Shown here in pieces: positions 8,281 through 17,111 of a stretch of 64,000 nt of DNA. The notes under the pieces were generated by a model. It made no database searches. It was not told the DNA's origin and saw only the letters and a program-made list of their open reading frames with translations. Source of the DNA: DATJFH01 sp035495815 (lineage in GTDB: Bacteria; Acidobacteriota; Terriglobia; Bryobacterales; Bryobacteraceae); NCBI GenBank assembly GCA_035495815.1, contig DATJFH010000237.1:20327-84326 (forward strand). Direction: 5' to 3'. The number at the start of each line of letters is the position of its first letter. The first letter of the stretch is position 1. The position numbers were made by a program, and so were the translations under genes.

Positions 8281-10422
8281 TTGCGCTTCCCCAAGGTATA
8301 TCCTCGCTGGCCTTACCCTCTGCTGCTCCTCGAAACCGTCCTCTTCTTCCGCCGGATCCTTTTCGAGCCGCGCCTGTTTGTCATTCCCTGGGACCTGCGT
8401 TACTACCACCTACCGATCGCGGAGTTCATGGCCAAGAGTCTTCGACAGGGCTATCTTCCGCTGTGGGACCCGTTCACTTATTGCGGCTGGCCCATCTACG
8501 CCGAACTCACCACTCAACTCTTCTATCCTCCGACCCTGATCGCGGTACTGATCAGCAATGCGCTTGGCGGGCGCGACCTGCTCTATATTCTCGAACTGCA
8601 GCTTGTGGGCCATGTTTTCCTGGCCGGCGTGTGCGCGTATCTCCTGGCCCGCCGTCTGGGAGCGGCGCCCATGTTCGCCGTTATCGGCGCTACTGTTTAT
8701 CAGCTGGGCCCCTACTTCGCCTCGCAAACGCAGCACATCGGCGCCATCGACGCGGGGGCGTGGCTTCCCCTCTCCTGGCTGGCTGTCCTCCACCTGGCGG
8801 AAAGCCGCAGCCGGCGCTGGATGGCGGCGCTCGCTTTCAGCCTCGGCATGTCGATTCTGTGCGGCTTCCCCGCCGTCACCGCGGTGGCGTTTATCACCTG
8901 CGTCCTCCTGGCCGCGGGCTTGCTGCTGTTCCGCCTGGGCTCCTGGCGCAACCTTCTGGGTCTCGTGCCTGCCTTCCTGCTGGCGGCGGCCCTGGCTGGA
9001 ATTCAGGCGCTTCCCACGGTCCAGCTGAACCGCCTCAGCGTCTCGAAGTATCGCAGCGACTGGCTCGGCGACGGCGGCGGGCACCCGGTTCAGAGTCTCG
9101 TCTCCATGATCCTTCCCAATTACTGGGGCATCTTCCGGTTCGGAAAGGTCCCGTACCGCCTGCCCTGGAATCCGACTTTTCTTTATCTCTACTTCGGCCT
9201 GCTGGCGCTCGTGTTCATCCTCGCCGTTCTCTTCCGGCCGAAGGTCCGCTACGTTCTGCCGCTGTCCGGCCTCACTCTCTGCTGCCTGCTCTGGATGCTG
9301 GGCGAGCACACTCCCGTCGGACTCACGGTCTTTCGAATGCTGCCGTACGCGATCAAGCTCCCCCTCTACGCCGAATATGTTCTTCCCGCGTTTTCGCTGG
9401 GTATGGCTATGCTGGCGGGGCTGGGCGCTCATTCGATCCTTTCCGGGAAGCCGCGTTTCATCGGGATCGCGGCTGTCGTGATCTGCGCTCTCGACCTGAT
9501 CCTCGTCAGCTCCTCGCGTCCTCTCAACACCATGACTTTCGATGACGAACCCGGCATTTCCTACGATCATTTCGACAGCTATCCGGAGATTCCCGTTAAA
9601 ATGCGCGAGCTGGTCAATCAGACCTCGCCGCCCTCGCGCATAGATACCATGAACGGCAGCATGAACTGGGCCGAGGGGATGCTGTTCGAAGTCCCGACGG
9701 CCACCGGAAACGATCCGCTGGCGCTCGAGCGCATGATCCAGGTGCGGCTCCTGTTCTCCCAGGGTGAGCGCTGGGGCCGCTACTACCAGGTGACCAACCT
9801 CGAATCGCCGGCCCTCGACCTGGTGAATGTACGATACGTGCTCTCCCAGGCGCCGATTGGCGCGGCCGTGCTGGAAAAGGCCAAGTTTCGCCAGGTCGCG
9901 GAGTTGCCCGGCAATCTTGTGTACGAGAACACCGAAGCGCAGCCCCGATTCTTTCTGGTGAGCCGGATCCGCAAGGTACAGGGACTGTTGGAGTCGGTCG
10001 CCGCCGTGCGGTCGCCGGATTTTGACGGCCGTCGAGAAGCCGCGGTGGAGAGCGCGGGCCAGATGCCGTCAGTCTTCCCCGACTCGCCGGGCGGCGGACG
10101 AATCCGGGTCCTTCGCTACGCGCCCCTCGAAGTGGAACTGGAGGTGGACTCGCCCGTGGCCGCGTATCTGGTAACATCCGATGCCAACTATCCGGGTTGG
10201 CGCGCCGCCATCGACGGCAAGCCGGCGGCGCTCTACACGACCAACATCGCATTCCGCGGTCTGCCTGTGCCGGCCGGACGCAGCCACGTCTCGATGCGCT
10301 TTGCGCCGTCCATTCTCTGGCAGGGCGCCGCGGTGACGCTGGCGGCGTGTCTGGCTCTAGGCTGGCTGATGTTTGGGAATCCGCCGCACGATTTTCGCGC
10401 AACGCACAAGAGTCACACCTGA
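8281..10422 (+). CDS. YfhO-like polytopic membrane protein
   Basis: A 713-residue integral membrane protein with about a dozen hydrophobic segments. It has an early extracytoplasmic loop (PWDLRYYHLPIAEF and LPLWDPFTYCGWPIYAE) of the type seen in the YfhO / GT-C-like family, and a soluble C-terminal domain with NYPGWRAAIDGKPA. Family members are proposed to be lipid-linked-sugar glycosyltransferases that modify cell-wall polymers. The activity is not proven here. The start is TTG at 8281; there is no strong ribosome site and no nearby in-frame ATG. It ends 150 bases before dnaG. Confidence 0.8.
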   Translation: MRFPKVYPRWPYPLLLLETVLFFRRILFEPRLFVIPWDLRYYHLPIAEFMAKSLRQGYLPLWDPFTYCGWPIYAELTTQLFYPPTLIAVLISNALGGRDLLYILELQLVGHVFLAGVCAYLLARRLGAAPMFAVIGATVYQLGPYFASQTQHIGAIDAGAWLPLSWLAVLHLAESRSRRWMAALAFSLGMSILCGFPAVTAVAFITCVLLAAGLLLFRLGSWRNLLGLVPAFLLAAALAGIQALPTVQLNRLSVSKYRSDWLGDGGGHPVQSLVSMILPNYWGIFRFGKVPYRLPWNPTFLYLYFGLLALVFILAVLFRPKVRYVLPLSGLTLCCLLWMLGEHTPVGLTVFRMLPYAIKLPLYAEYVLPAFSLGMAMLAGLGAHSILSGKPRFIGIAAVVICALDLILVSSSRPLNTMTFDDEPGISYDHFDSYPEIPVKMRELVNQTSPPSRIDTMNGSMNWAEGMLFEVPTATGNDPLALERMIQVRLLFSQGERWGRYYQVTNLESPALDLVNVRYVLSQAPIGAAVLEKAKFRQVAELPGNLVYENTEAQPRFFLVSRIRKVQGLLESVAAVRSPDFDGRREAAVESAGQMPSVFPDSPGGGRIRVLRYAPLEVELEVDSPVAAYLVTSDANYPGWRAAIDGKPAALYTTNIAFRGLPVPAGRSHVSMRFAPSILWQGAAVTLAACLALGWLMFGNPPHDFRATHKSHT

Positions 10423-10572
10423 ATCGTGTCCCGTCAGGAGAGTCGCGTCCGGGCTGCGCGGAGCCGGCGCGAACGGCTTGGCGAAACGACGCGAACCTCC
10501 AGGATCAAGTGACAGCAGGGGTGGCCGATTCCGCTGCCGTGACGCGCTATCATTGGGGAATCAGGAGGACGC

Positions 10573-12330
10573 GTGGACTTCGCGGCGCAAGTCAAATCTT
10601 CGGTGGACATCGTCAGCGTGGTGGGCGAATATGTGCGTCTGAAGCGTGTCGGCGCCACCCGGAGTTATACGGGCTTGTGTCCCTTTCACACCGAGAAAAC
10701 GCCTTCTTTCCGGGTGCATGCCAATCACCAGTTCTACAAATGTTTCGGCTGCGGGCAGGGCGGGGACGTGTTCAGGTTCGTCCAGGAGATCGAGCGCGTC
10801 AGTTTTTATGAGGCTCTCAAGCAGCTCGCGGAGCGCGCCGGAATTCCGCTGCCCAAAAGGTCGGAATACGCAGACGCGGATACCCGGCTCCGGACCGCGA
10901 TCTTTCAAATGCATGAGCTGGCTGAACAGGCTTTTCGTGCCGCCTTGGAGGGACCCGGCGGGACCGAAGCCCGGTCCTACCTGGCCCGCCGCGGCGTGGC
11001 TCCGGACAGCATCGCCACGTTTGCCCTGGGCTATGCCGATCGCTCTGGTCATTTTCTTACCAACCTCTTCCAAAAGCAGGACTTCCCGGCCGATCTGATG
11101 GAGCAGTCGGGGCTCGTCATGAGGCGCGAGGGCGGCGGATTGTTCGATCGTTTCCGAAACCGTCTGATGTTCCCTATTCACAACGAGTCAGGCAAGGTAA
11201 TCGGTTTCGGCGGGCGCGCGCTGGCAGAAAATGATCAGCCGAAGTATATGAATTCCCCGGAAACGCCGATATATAGGAAAAGTTACGTACTCTACAACCT
11301 GCATCGGGCTAAAGAAGGCATTCGCCGGGAGGATCGGGTTGTACTGGTGGAAGGATATATGGACGTCATCGGTGTTTATTCGTCAGGCGTGCGGGAGGTG
11401 GTGGCCAGTTGCGGCACTGCGCTTACCACCCACCAGGTCCAGACGATGAAACGCCACTCCGGCCGGATTGTGGTCAACTTCGATCCGGATGCGGCCGGAG
11501 CCAACGCCACGGAGAAGTCCTTACAGGCGCTGCTCGAGGAAGGCATGCACGTCCGCGTGCTCGAGCTTGAAGGCGGCCTCGATCCCGACGAGTATTGTAG
11601 GGAGAGAGGGCCGGAAACGTATCGCGGCGCCCTCGAGGCCGCCCAGAATTATTTTCACTGGCTGGGCGACCGCGCCCGCGCCCGGTTCGACATGCGATCG
11701 GCGGAAGGCCGGGTGGCCGCGTTCCAGTTTCTGTTGCCCGCGATTCACCGCCTGACCGATAAGATAGAGAGAAGCGCCGTAGCCAACGATGTGGCCGGAT
11801 ACATGGGAGTGGAAGCCGGTCTGATTCTCGAGAGTTTCCGCAGAGCGGCCGCCGATCGCCGCGAGAAGACAGTGGCCGCCCCGGCTGAGCCTGTCCGCCA
11901 TGACGAGAAGATCCTGTTGAATCTCCTGCTGGCGAGCGAAGAAGCCCGGGAGCAGTTGATTCCGGAGCTGAAAAAGCTGCCGGCGGTGGAGCAGTTCGTG
12001 ACGCGGCGTATTTTTCAGGCGCTGTTCGCTCTCCACGACGCGGGCGCGCCGTTCGGACTGTCCGAGCTCGATGCGCGGCTCGAAGACGCCGACCGGTCGA
12101 AGCTGGCGGCCATCGTTCTGGGGGATGAGACGAAAGAGGAAAATTGTTCACTAGAGGTAGGCGCGGCGTGTATCGAAAAACTGCAGCGGCAGGCGCTCGA
12201 CACTCGCGCATCGTCGCTCAGGGCTTCCATTCGCGAGGCTGAGCGCGCCGGCAATCTCGCCGAGGCAATGCGGCAGTACGAAGAATTCGATCGCTTCGAA
12301 AAATCGCGGCGGCCGGGCGGTGTACAATGA
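10573..12330 (+). CDS. dnaG: DNA primase
   Basis: A 585-residue primase that makes RNA primers at the replication fork. The zinc-binding domain is at the N-terminus (CPFH at 36-39, Cys57 and Cys60). The TOPRIM catalytic core has EGYMD at 260-264 and the acidic pair Asp304/Asp306 in FDPDAAG. The C-terminal part should be the helicase-binding domain. Translation starts at GTG (10573) behind an AGGAGG site at 10563-10568. rpoD follows after 42 bases, the common dnaG-rpoD arrangement of the macromolecular synthesis operon; rpsU is not in front of it here. Confidence 0.97.
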   Translation: MDFAAQVKSSVDIVSVVGEYVRLKRVGATRSYTGLCPFHTEKTPSFRVHANHQFYKCFGCGQGGDVFRFVQEIERVSFYEALKQLAERAGIPLPKRSEYADADTRLRTAIFQMHELAEQAFRAALEGPGGTEARSYLARRGVAPDSIATFALGYADRSGHFLTNLFQKQDFPADLMEQSGLVMRREGGGLFDRFRNRLMFPIHNESGKVIGFGGRALAENDQPKYMNSPETPIYRKSYVLYNLHRAKEGIRREDRVVLVEGYMDVIGVYSSGVREVVASCGTALTTHQVQTMKRHSGRIVVNFDPDAAGANATEKSLQALLEEGMHVRVLELEGGLDPDEYCRERGPETYRGALEAAQNYFHWLGDRARARFDMRSAEGRVAAFQFLLPAIHRLTDKIERSAVANDVAGYMGVEAGLILESFRRAAADRREKTVAAPAEPVRHDEKILLNLLLASEEAREQLIPELKKLPAVEQFVTRRIFQALFALHDAGAPFGLSELDARLEDADRSKLAAIVLGDETKEENCSLEVGAACIEKLQRQALDTRASSLRASIREAERAGNLAEAMRQYEEFDRFEKSRRPGGVQ

Positions 12331-12372
12331 CAGGGATCCGTAAATCCTCGTGACCGGGAGCGCGAGGCGCAA

Positions 12373-14052
12373 GTGCCTATCGAAGACAAATACGACAGGG
12401 TGAAAAGGCTCATGGAAGTCGGCAAGGAGCGCGGTTACGTTCTTTACGACGAGGTGAGCGATGTCCTGCCGGCCGACCTCAACGGCGGCGGCGATCTGGA
12501 CGACGTGCTGGCCGGCTTCGACGGCGCCGGCATCGAGATCCTCGAGGACCCCAAACCGGAATTTGACAAGAAGCTGGAGGAGGGCGAAGAGGTCCTCGAT
12601 CTCGAGCTGCCTCCCGGGATCGGCGAGAAAACCAACGATCCCGTTCGCATGTACCTGCGCGAGATGGGAGCGGTCGCGCTGCTCACCCGCGAGAGCGAAG
12701 TGGAGATCGCGCGCCGCATCGAGCGCGGACAGCGATCGGTGGCCAAGGCTCTCTCTCGTTCGCCGCTGGTGATTCAAAAAATTCTTGCCATGGGCGAAGA
12801 CGTGCGCCGCGGCTCGATCGCCGTGCGCGATGTCATTACCTTCAGCGATCCTTTGATCAGCGAGGAACTGGCCGAAGAGCGCCGGGAAGATCTGACCCGC
12901 GCCATTGACGAGATCGCCAAGTATCACCGCAAGGCGCTTCAGGTCCGGCAGAAGCTGCTCGCCGTTCCACGGGGAACAAAGCCGAAGCTGCACCGCCACA
13001 CGCGATGGGAATTCGCCCGCTGCACGATCAAAGTATCCCGGCTGGTCCGCTCCATCAAATTCAATTCCGCGGTCATCCGCCAGTTCATCGACTGCATTCG
13101 CGCCGCGGTGGACGAGCTCAAGCCCATCGAGCGCGACATGGCCCGTGTCCAGCGCAAGATGGAAGGGCCTTCGGCGGACCGGGCGGAGGTTCTGAAGGAG
13201 CTGCGCAAAGAGCAGCGGAATTTCGCCCTTCGAATTCAGCAAATGGAGGAGCAATTCGGAGCTTCGGCCACCGATCTGCGCCGTACCGTCCAGATCATCA
13301 CCCGTGGAGACCGCGAGGCCGAGTACGCCAAGAACGAGCTCATCGAAGCGAACCTGCGGCTGGTGGTGAGCATCGCGAAACGGTATACCAATCGAGGGCT
13401 GCAGTTCCTCGATCTGATTCAGGAAGGAAATATCGGCCTCATGAAGGCCGTGGACAAGTTCGAATACCGGCGCGGCTACAAGTTCTCCACCTACGCTACA
13501 TGGTGGGTACGGCAGGCCATCACCCGCGCCATCGCGGACCAGGCTCGTACCATCCGGATCCCGGTCCACATGATTGAAACCATCAACAAGCTGATCCGTA
13601 CGTCCCGCCAGCTTGTGCAGGAGCTTGGCCGGGAGCCTACCAGCGAGGAATTGGCCAAGAAGCTCGAGCTCCCGGTTTCAAAAGTCCGCAAGGTGATGCG
13701 GATCGCCCAGGAGCCGATCTCGCTCGAAACCCCGGTCGGGGAGGAAGAGGAGAGTCATCTCGGCGATTTCCTGATCGACCACGCCGTGGTATCGCCTTCG
13801 GAAGCCGTTATCAACCTGAATTTGCGCGAGCAGACTGCTCAGGTGCTCAAGACACTCACGCCCCGCGAAGAGAAAATCATCAAAATGCGCTTCGGCCTCG
13901 ATGACGGAAGCGAGCACACGCTCGAAGAAGTCGGCCAGAATTTTGCGGTCACGCGGGAGCGCATCCGGCAGATCGAAGCCAAGGCGCTGCGCAAGCTGCG
14001 CCACCCCAGCCGCAGCCATCGCCTGCGGGCTTTTCTCGACAACGGAGCTTGA
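12373..14052 (+). CDS. rpoD: RNA polymerase primary sigma factor (sigma-70)
   Basis: A 559-residue housekeeping sigma factor. Visible parts are an acidic N-terminal region 1.1, region 1.2 (NDPVRMYLREMGAVALLTRE), a non-conserved insert, regions 2.1-2.4 (NLRLVVSIAKRYTNRGLQFLD, then YKFSTYATWWVRQAITRA), region 3 starting at RIPVHMIETINKL, and region 4 with an HTH ending TRERIRQIEAKALRKLRHP. The start codon is GTG at 12373, just downstream of dnaG, so the two are very likely one transcript. Its presence implies that housekeeping promoters in this genome use -35/-10 elements close to TTGACA/TATAAT. Confidence 0.97.
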   Translation: MPIEDKYDRVKRLMEVGKERGYVLYDEVSDVLPADLNGGGDLDDVLAGFDGAGIEILEDPKPEFDKKLEEGEEVLDLELPPGIGEKTNDPVRMYLREMGAVALLTRESEVEIARRIERGQRSVAKALSRSPLVIQKILAMGEDVRRGSIAVRDVITFSDPLISEELAEERREDLTRAIDEIAKYHRKALQVRQKLLAVPRGTKPKLHRHTRWEFARCTIKVSRLVRSIKFNSAVIRQFIDCIRAAVDELKPIERDMARVQRKMEGPSADRAEVLKELRKEQRNFALRIQQMEEQFGASATDLRRTVQIITRGDREAEYAKNELIEANLRLVVSIAKRYTNRGLQFLDLIQEGNIGLMKAVDKFEYRRGYKFSTYATWWVRQAITRAIADQARTIRIPVHMIETINKLIRTSRQLVQELGREPTSEELAKKLELPVSKVRKVMRIAQEPISLETPVGEEEESHLGDFLIDHAVVSPSEAVINLNLREQTAQVLKTLTPREEKIIKMRFGLDDGSEHTLEEVGQNFAVTRERIRQIEAKALRKLRHPSRSHRLRAFLDNGA

Positions 14053-14375
14053 ACCAGGCAACCTGCCCGGCCCTTTCACCTCCTTGAGTGTAGGGTGACT
14101 TCTCATTTACGGCGGACAGGCTGCGCGCTCCGACCCCGTTCGCCCGTCCTCATAGGCGCTGGTTCGCCGTTGACATAGTACGAATCCTGCATGGAAGGGA
14201 TTTCCCGCTCGATATTCCCCTAGAAAGGGGCCGGAATTTCATGATTCCAAAAGGTACGCCTGTACCATGTACAGCGCCATTCGATGAATGTTACTCTCCA
14301 CTTGTAGCGTGAATTCGACTCTGGCCCCCCGGCTAGGGCCTCCGTCACCGAGGCGCCCGAGCGAGGAGTTACACT
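14053..14375 (+). other. Intergenic leader with three hairpin-forming sequences
   Basis: About 320 bases without a gene between rpoD and a 68-residue ORF. Three inverted repeats stand in it: CCCCT-AGAA-AGGGG at 14217-14230, GGTAC-GCCT-GTACC at 14253-14266, and GCCTC-N7-GAGGC at 14338-14354. The last ends 8 bases before the GAGGAG ribosome site (14363-14368) of the next gene. A TTGACA hexamer is at 14170-14175 but no good -10 follows at 16-18 bases. No run of T follows any of the hairpins, so none is a classic terminator. The region could be an untranslated leader or hold a small RNA; no known riboswitch was recognised. Confidence 0.45.
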
Positions 14376-14582
14376 GTGCAAGTACCCTACTACAAGAAAA
14401 TCCTGAAGTACTGGAAAGACGCCAATCAGCAATTGGAAATGGACGTCACCGCCCTGAAGTGCGAGGAGGAAGATCAGTGGATGCAACTGATCGACAATAA
14501 CGGCCACGTTGTCGCCGAATTCGGACCGGGCAAGCCGTATGACGGCTGGGCGCTGACCGTCGAATACTCCGCCGCGCGATAA
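14376..14582 (+). CDS. Small hypothetical protein (68 residues)
   Basis: A 68-residue soluble protein beginning MQVPYYKKILKYWKD and containing two cores: LIDNNGHVVAEFGPGK and DGWALTVEYS. Start is GTG at 14376 with a GAGGAG ribosome site at 14363-14368, a spacing of 7 bases that supports real translation. It has a mixed helix/strand character, one Cys, no membrane segment and no signal peptide. No family was recognised. It is preceded by a hairpin-rich leader and followed by a glycosyltransferase after 46 bases. It could be a stand-alone regulatory or housekeeping protein; no function is proposed. Confidence 0.7.
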   Translation: MQVPYYKKILKYWKDANQQLEMDVTALKCEEEDQWMQLIDNNGHVVAEFGPGKPYDGWALTVEYSAAR

Positions 14583-14628
14583 ATCCGGGCTGGCGGGTTA
14601 GAATCGGGATGACGCTGCACTCAGCCCG

Positions 14629-15750
14629 ATGAAGAAAATCGATCTCCTCTATTTTGACGCGGGCGGCGGGCATCGAAGCGCCGCCAATGCGCTCAAGGAA
14701 GTGATCGAACGCCAGGGCCGGCCGTGGCGCACCGAGCTTGTCAACATCCAGGAAGCTCTGGATGAACTGGATATCTTTCGCAAGCTTCTGGGAATCCGGC
14801 TGGAAGACTGCTACAACCTTCTTCTGAACAAGGGCTGGACGCTCGGCTCCCCGCAGTTGACGCGCGCGATGCAGTTCCTGATCCGGATCTATCATCCCTC
14901 CCAGGTGCGTGTGCTCGAGAAGCTCTGGCGCGAGCGGCAGCCCGATCTGCTGGTGTCGATGGTGCCCAACGTGGACCGCGCCATCGGCGAAAGCGCCCGC
15001 AACGCCGTCCCCCGGACGCCGCTCGTTACGATCCTCACCGACATCGCCGATTACCCGCCGCACTTCTGGATCGAGCGCCAGAAACAGTACCTGATCTGCG
15101 GGTCGCAGCGGGCCGTAGAACAGGCCCGGGAGCTGGGCCATGAGGACTCGTTTATCTTCCTGACGTCGGGAATGATTCTCAATCCACGCTTTTACGAGCC
15201 GATGGATATCGACCGGGCGGGCGAGCGGCGGAAGCTGGGCTTGGATCCCGGCCGCCAGACCGGCCTCGTGATGTTCGGCGGCCAGGGATCGAACGTCATG
15301 GAAGAGATCGCACGGCGGCTCGATACGCAACTCATCTGTATCTGCGGAAAGAACGGGGAACTGGCGGGCCGGCTGCGCGCCCTGAAGCGTCCCAGCCCGA
15401 CCTATGTCGAAGGCTTTACCAGGCAGGTGCCCTATTACATGCGCCTGGCCGACTTCTTCATCGGAAAGCCGGGGCCCGGCAGCCTCAGCGAGGCGCTGGC
15501 CATGAAACTCCCGGTGATCGTGGAGCGCAACGCCTGGACGCTTCCGCAGGAACGCTATAACGCCGAGTGGATCCTGGAAAACGGCGTCGGAATCGTGCTT
15601 CCCAACTTTCGAGGGATCGCGGCCGCGGTCGCGGATCTGCTCGAGCCTGCGGCGTACGCGCGCTACCGGGCAGCGGCGGAGGCGCAGGAAAATCGAGCCG
15701 TATTCGAAATTCCGGATATACTGCAGAAAATCCTGGAAAGGAAGTGGTAA
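14629..15750 (+). CDS. MGDG-synthase-like glycosyltransferase (GT28 fold)
   Basis: A 373-residue glycosyltransferase of the MurG/monogalactosyldiacylglycerol synthase group. The N-terminal acceptor domain opens with LLYFDAGGGHRSAANAL, the glycine loop of the family. The C-terminal donor domain has VMFGGQGS and IGKPGPGSLSEALAM, the sugar-nucleotide binding signature, followed by ERYNAEWI. It probably transfers a hexose from a nucleotide sugar to diacylglycerol or another lipid on the cytoplasmic face of the membrane. The specific sugar is not readable. A GT28 polysaccharide or lipid A enzyme is a weaker alternative. It starts 46 bases after the 68-residue ORF. Confidence 0.85.
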   Translation: MKKIDLLYFDAGGGHRSAANALKEVIERQGRPWRTELVNIQEALDELDIFRKLLGIRLEDCYNLLLNKGWTLGSPQLTRAMQFLIRIYHPSQVRVLEKLWRERQPDLLVSMVPNVDRAIGESARNAVPRTPLVTILTDIADYPPHFWIERQKQYLICGSQRAVEQARELGHEDSFIFLTSGMILNPRFYEPMDIDRAGERRKLGLDPGRQTGLVMFGGQGSNVMEEIARRLDTQLICICGKNGELAGRLRALKRPSPTYVEGFTRQVPYYMRLADFFIGKPGPGSLSEALAMKLPVIVERNAWTLPQERYNAEWILENGVGIVLPNFRGIAAAVADLLEPAAYARYRAAAEAQENRAVFEIPDILQKILERKW

Positions 15751-15802
15751 GCCCCGGCTGGCCGCGCCGTAACGTCTCTTACGCGTGTTAGAGTAATCGC
15801 TT

Positions 15803-16561
15803 ATGAACAGGCGTTCTTTCCTGACCACTCTCGCGGCGGTTCAAGCGCTGCCCGTCGCCGCCAAGCCCGCCATCCGGGTAACTGCCTGGTCCGAGCGCAC
15901 CGAGCCGGTCGAGATCTATCCCGACGGCATCAACGGGACGCTGGTCAAAATGTTTGAAGGTGAAAAAGGCATCGTCGCCAGGGCGGCCAATCTGGCCGAC
16001 CCCGGACAGGGGCTCACCGAAGAGGCGCTCCGCGACACCGATGTCCTGATCGCCTTTGGACACCGGCAGCACAAGGTGGTTACCGGCGAGAACGTGGACC
16101 GCATTCTGCGCCGCGTCGAAATGGAGGGCATGGGCTATCTGCCGATCCACTCTTCGCACTACGCCCTCGCTTTCCAGAAGATCATGACTATCCTTGCCGG
16201 GCGGCGCGGATCGCCGCTGGAGGGCATTCCGGGGAAATGGGGTAAGGTGCGAAACGAAGGCAAACCGGAGCTGATCCACGTGCTCGAGCCTACTCACCCC
16301 ATTGCCAGGGGCGTCAAGGATTTCATTATTCCGAAGACCGAGTCCTACCTGAATCCTTTTAATGTTCCGCCTCCGGACCTGAAGATACTCGAAGGCCGAT
16401 ACGAAGGCGGCCCGCAGGACGGCAGCGACGGTATGCTCTGGAATTTCGGAAAGGGCAAGGTTTTCTACTTCCGCCCCGGGCACGAGACGTACCCGATCTA
16501 CTCTCAGCCCGAAGTGCAGCAGGTGCTTAAAAATGCTGTCCGGTTCCTCGCCGCGCGGTAG
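15803..16561 (+). CDS. ThuA-like domain protein, exported
   Basis: A 252-residue protein of the ThuA (trehalose utilisation) family, which has a class I glutamine amidotransferase-like fold. An N-terminal signal (NRRSFLTTLAAVQALPVAA) suggests export. Recognisable strands are RVTAWSERTEP, DVLIAFGHRQHKVV and YLPIHSSHYALAF; the last is the usual nucleophile-elbow region of the fold, without a catalytic Cys. Such proteins are abundant in Acidobacteriota and Planctomycetota beside sugar oxidoreductases; biochemistry is poorly defined. The Fur-family gene begins right after its stop, so the two may share a transcript. Confidence 0.85.
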   Translation: MNRRSFLTTLAAVQALPVAAKPAIRVTAWSERTEPVEIYPDGINGTLVKMFEGEKGIVARAANLADPGQGLTEEALRDTDVLIAFGHRQHKVVTGENVDRILRRVEMEGMGYLPIHSSHYALAFQKIMTILAGRRGSPLEGIPGKWGKVRNEGKPELIHVLEPTHPIARGVKDFIIPKTESYLNPFNVPPPDLKILEGRYEGGPQDGSDGMLWNFGKGKVFYFRPGHETYPIYSQPEVQQVLKNAVRFLAAR

Positions 16562-16562
16562 A

Positions 16563-16576
16563 ATGATTACTATCAT
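16563..16576 (+). promoter_or_regulatory. Inverted repeat over the start of the Fur-family gene
   Basis: The sequence ATGATTACTATCAT is an imperfect palindrome with perfect 5-base arms (ATGAT/ATCAT) around a TACT centre. Its TGAT...ATCA core resembles the inner half-sites of Fur/PerR boxes. It lies on the two candidate start codons, a place where a bound repressor would block its own expression. Chance occurrence cannot be excluded because AT-rich short palindromes are easy to find. Confidence 0.35.
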
Positions 16577-17111
16577 GTCTCTCGAGAGTACGCGCGGATC
16601 CCTCAAGGACAAAGGAGTGCGGTTGACGCGCCAGCGTCAGATTCTGCTCGAGCTGATCGACAAGTCGGGTCAGCACCTGGACGCGGAAAAACTTTTCCAG
16701 ATGGCTAAGGAGCAGGATCCGAAGCTAAACCGCGTCACCGTCTACCGCACCCTGAAGCTGCTCAAGGAAGGCGGCCTGGTGGACGAGCTGGATCTGATGC
16801 ACTACGGCGGCGACCAGCATTATTACGAGACCCGCACCAAGCAGGAACACGCGCATGTGATCTGCCTTCGCTGCGGGAAGGTGGAGGAGTTTTTCGGCGA
16901 GCCGCTGCAGCGGCTACGGCGGCAGATCGAATCCCACTTCGGTTTTCAGATCGTACTGGCGCGTACTGAAGTCGGTGGTTATTGCTCGCATTGTCAGGTG
17001 CTGCGCGCGCGCGAGATCGAGGAAGCGCGCGAGCATGCCTCCAATGGGTTGCCACATGCTCCGTTCCGGCAGCGTTCCCCGAAACTGAAGCATGCCTCAC
17101 GAACTCGGTAG
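16563..17111 (+). CDS. Fur-family transcriptional regulator
   Basis: A metal-dependent repressor of about 182 residues. The N-terminal winged helix has LTRQRQILLELI and RVTVYRTLKLLKEGGLV. The C-terminal dimerisation domain has EHAHVICLRCGKVEEF and a second Cys pair (GGYCSHC), giving a structural Cys4 zinc site. The family includes Fur, PerR, Zur and Mur and the sequence does not decide among them. Start could be ATG 16563 or ATG 16575; neither has a clear ribosome site. The dyad ATGATTACTATCAT spans both and could be an operator. The reading frame's last 20 bases overlap the first codons of the phosphatase gene at 17092. Confidence 0.9.
   Translation: MITIMSLESTRGSLKDKGVRLTRQRQILLELIDKSGQHLDAEKLFQMAKEQDPKLNRVTVYRTLKLLKEGGLVDELDLMHYGGDQHYYETRTKQEHAHVICLRCGKVEEFFGEPLQRLRRQIESHFGFQIVLARTEVGGYCSHCQVLRAREIEEAREHASNGLPHAPFRQRSPKLKHASRTR

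Noticed and set aside
12151..13569. Minus-strand frame of 472 codons over dnaG and rpoD
   Set aside because: It is a shadow of conserved sigma factor coding; no homology features.
14170..14175. TTGACA as a promoter for the 68-residue ORF
   Set aside because: No acceptable -10 lies 16-18 bases downstream, so a promoter is not claimed.
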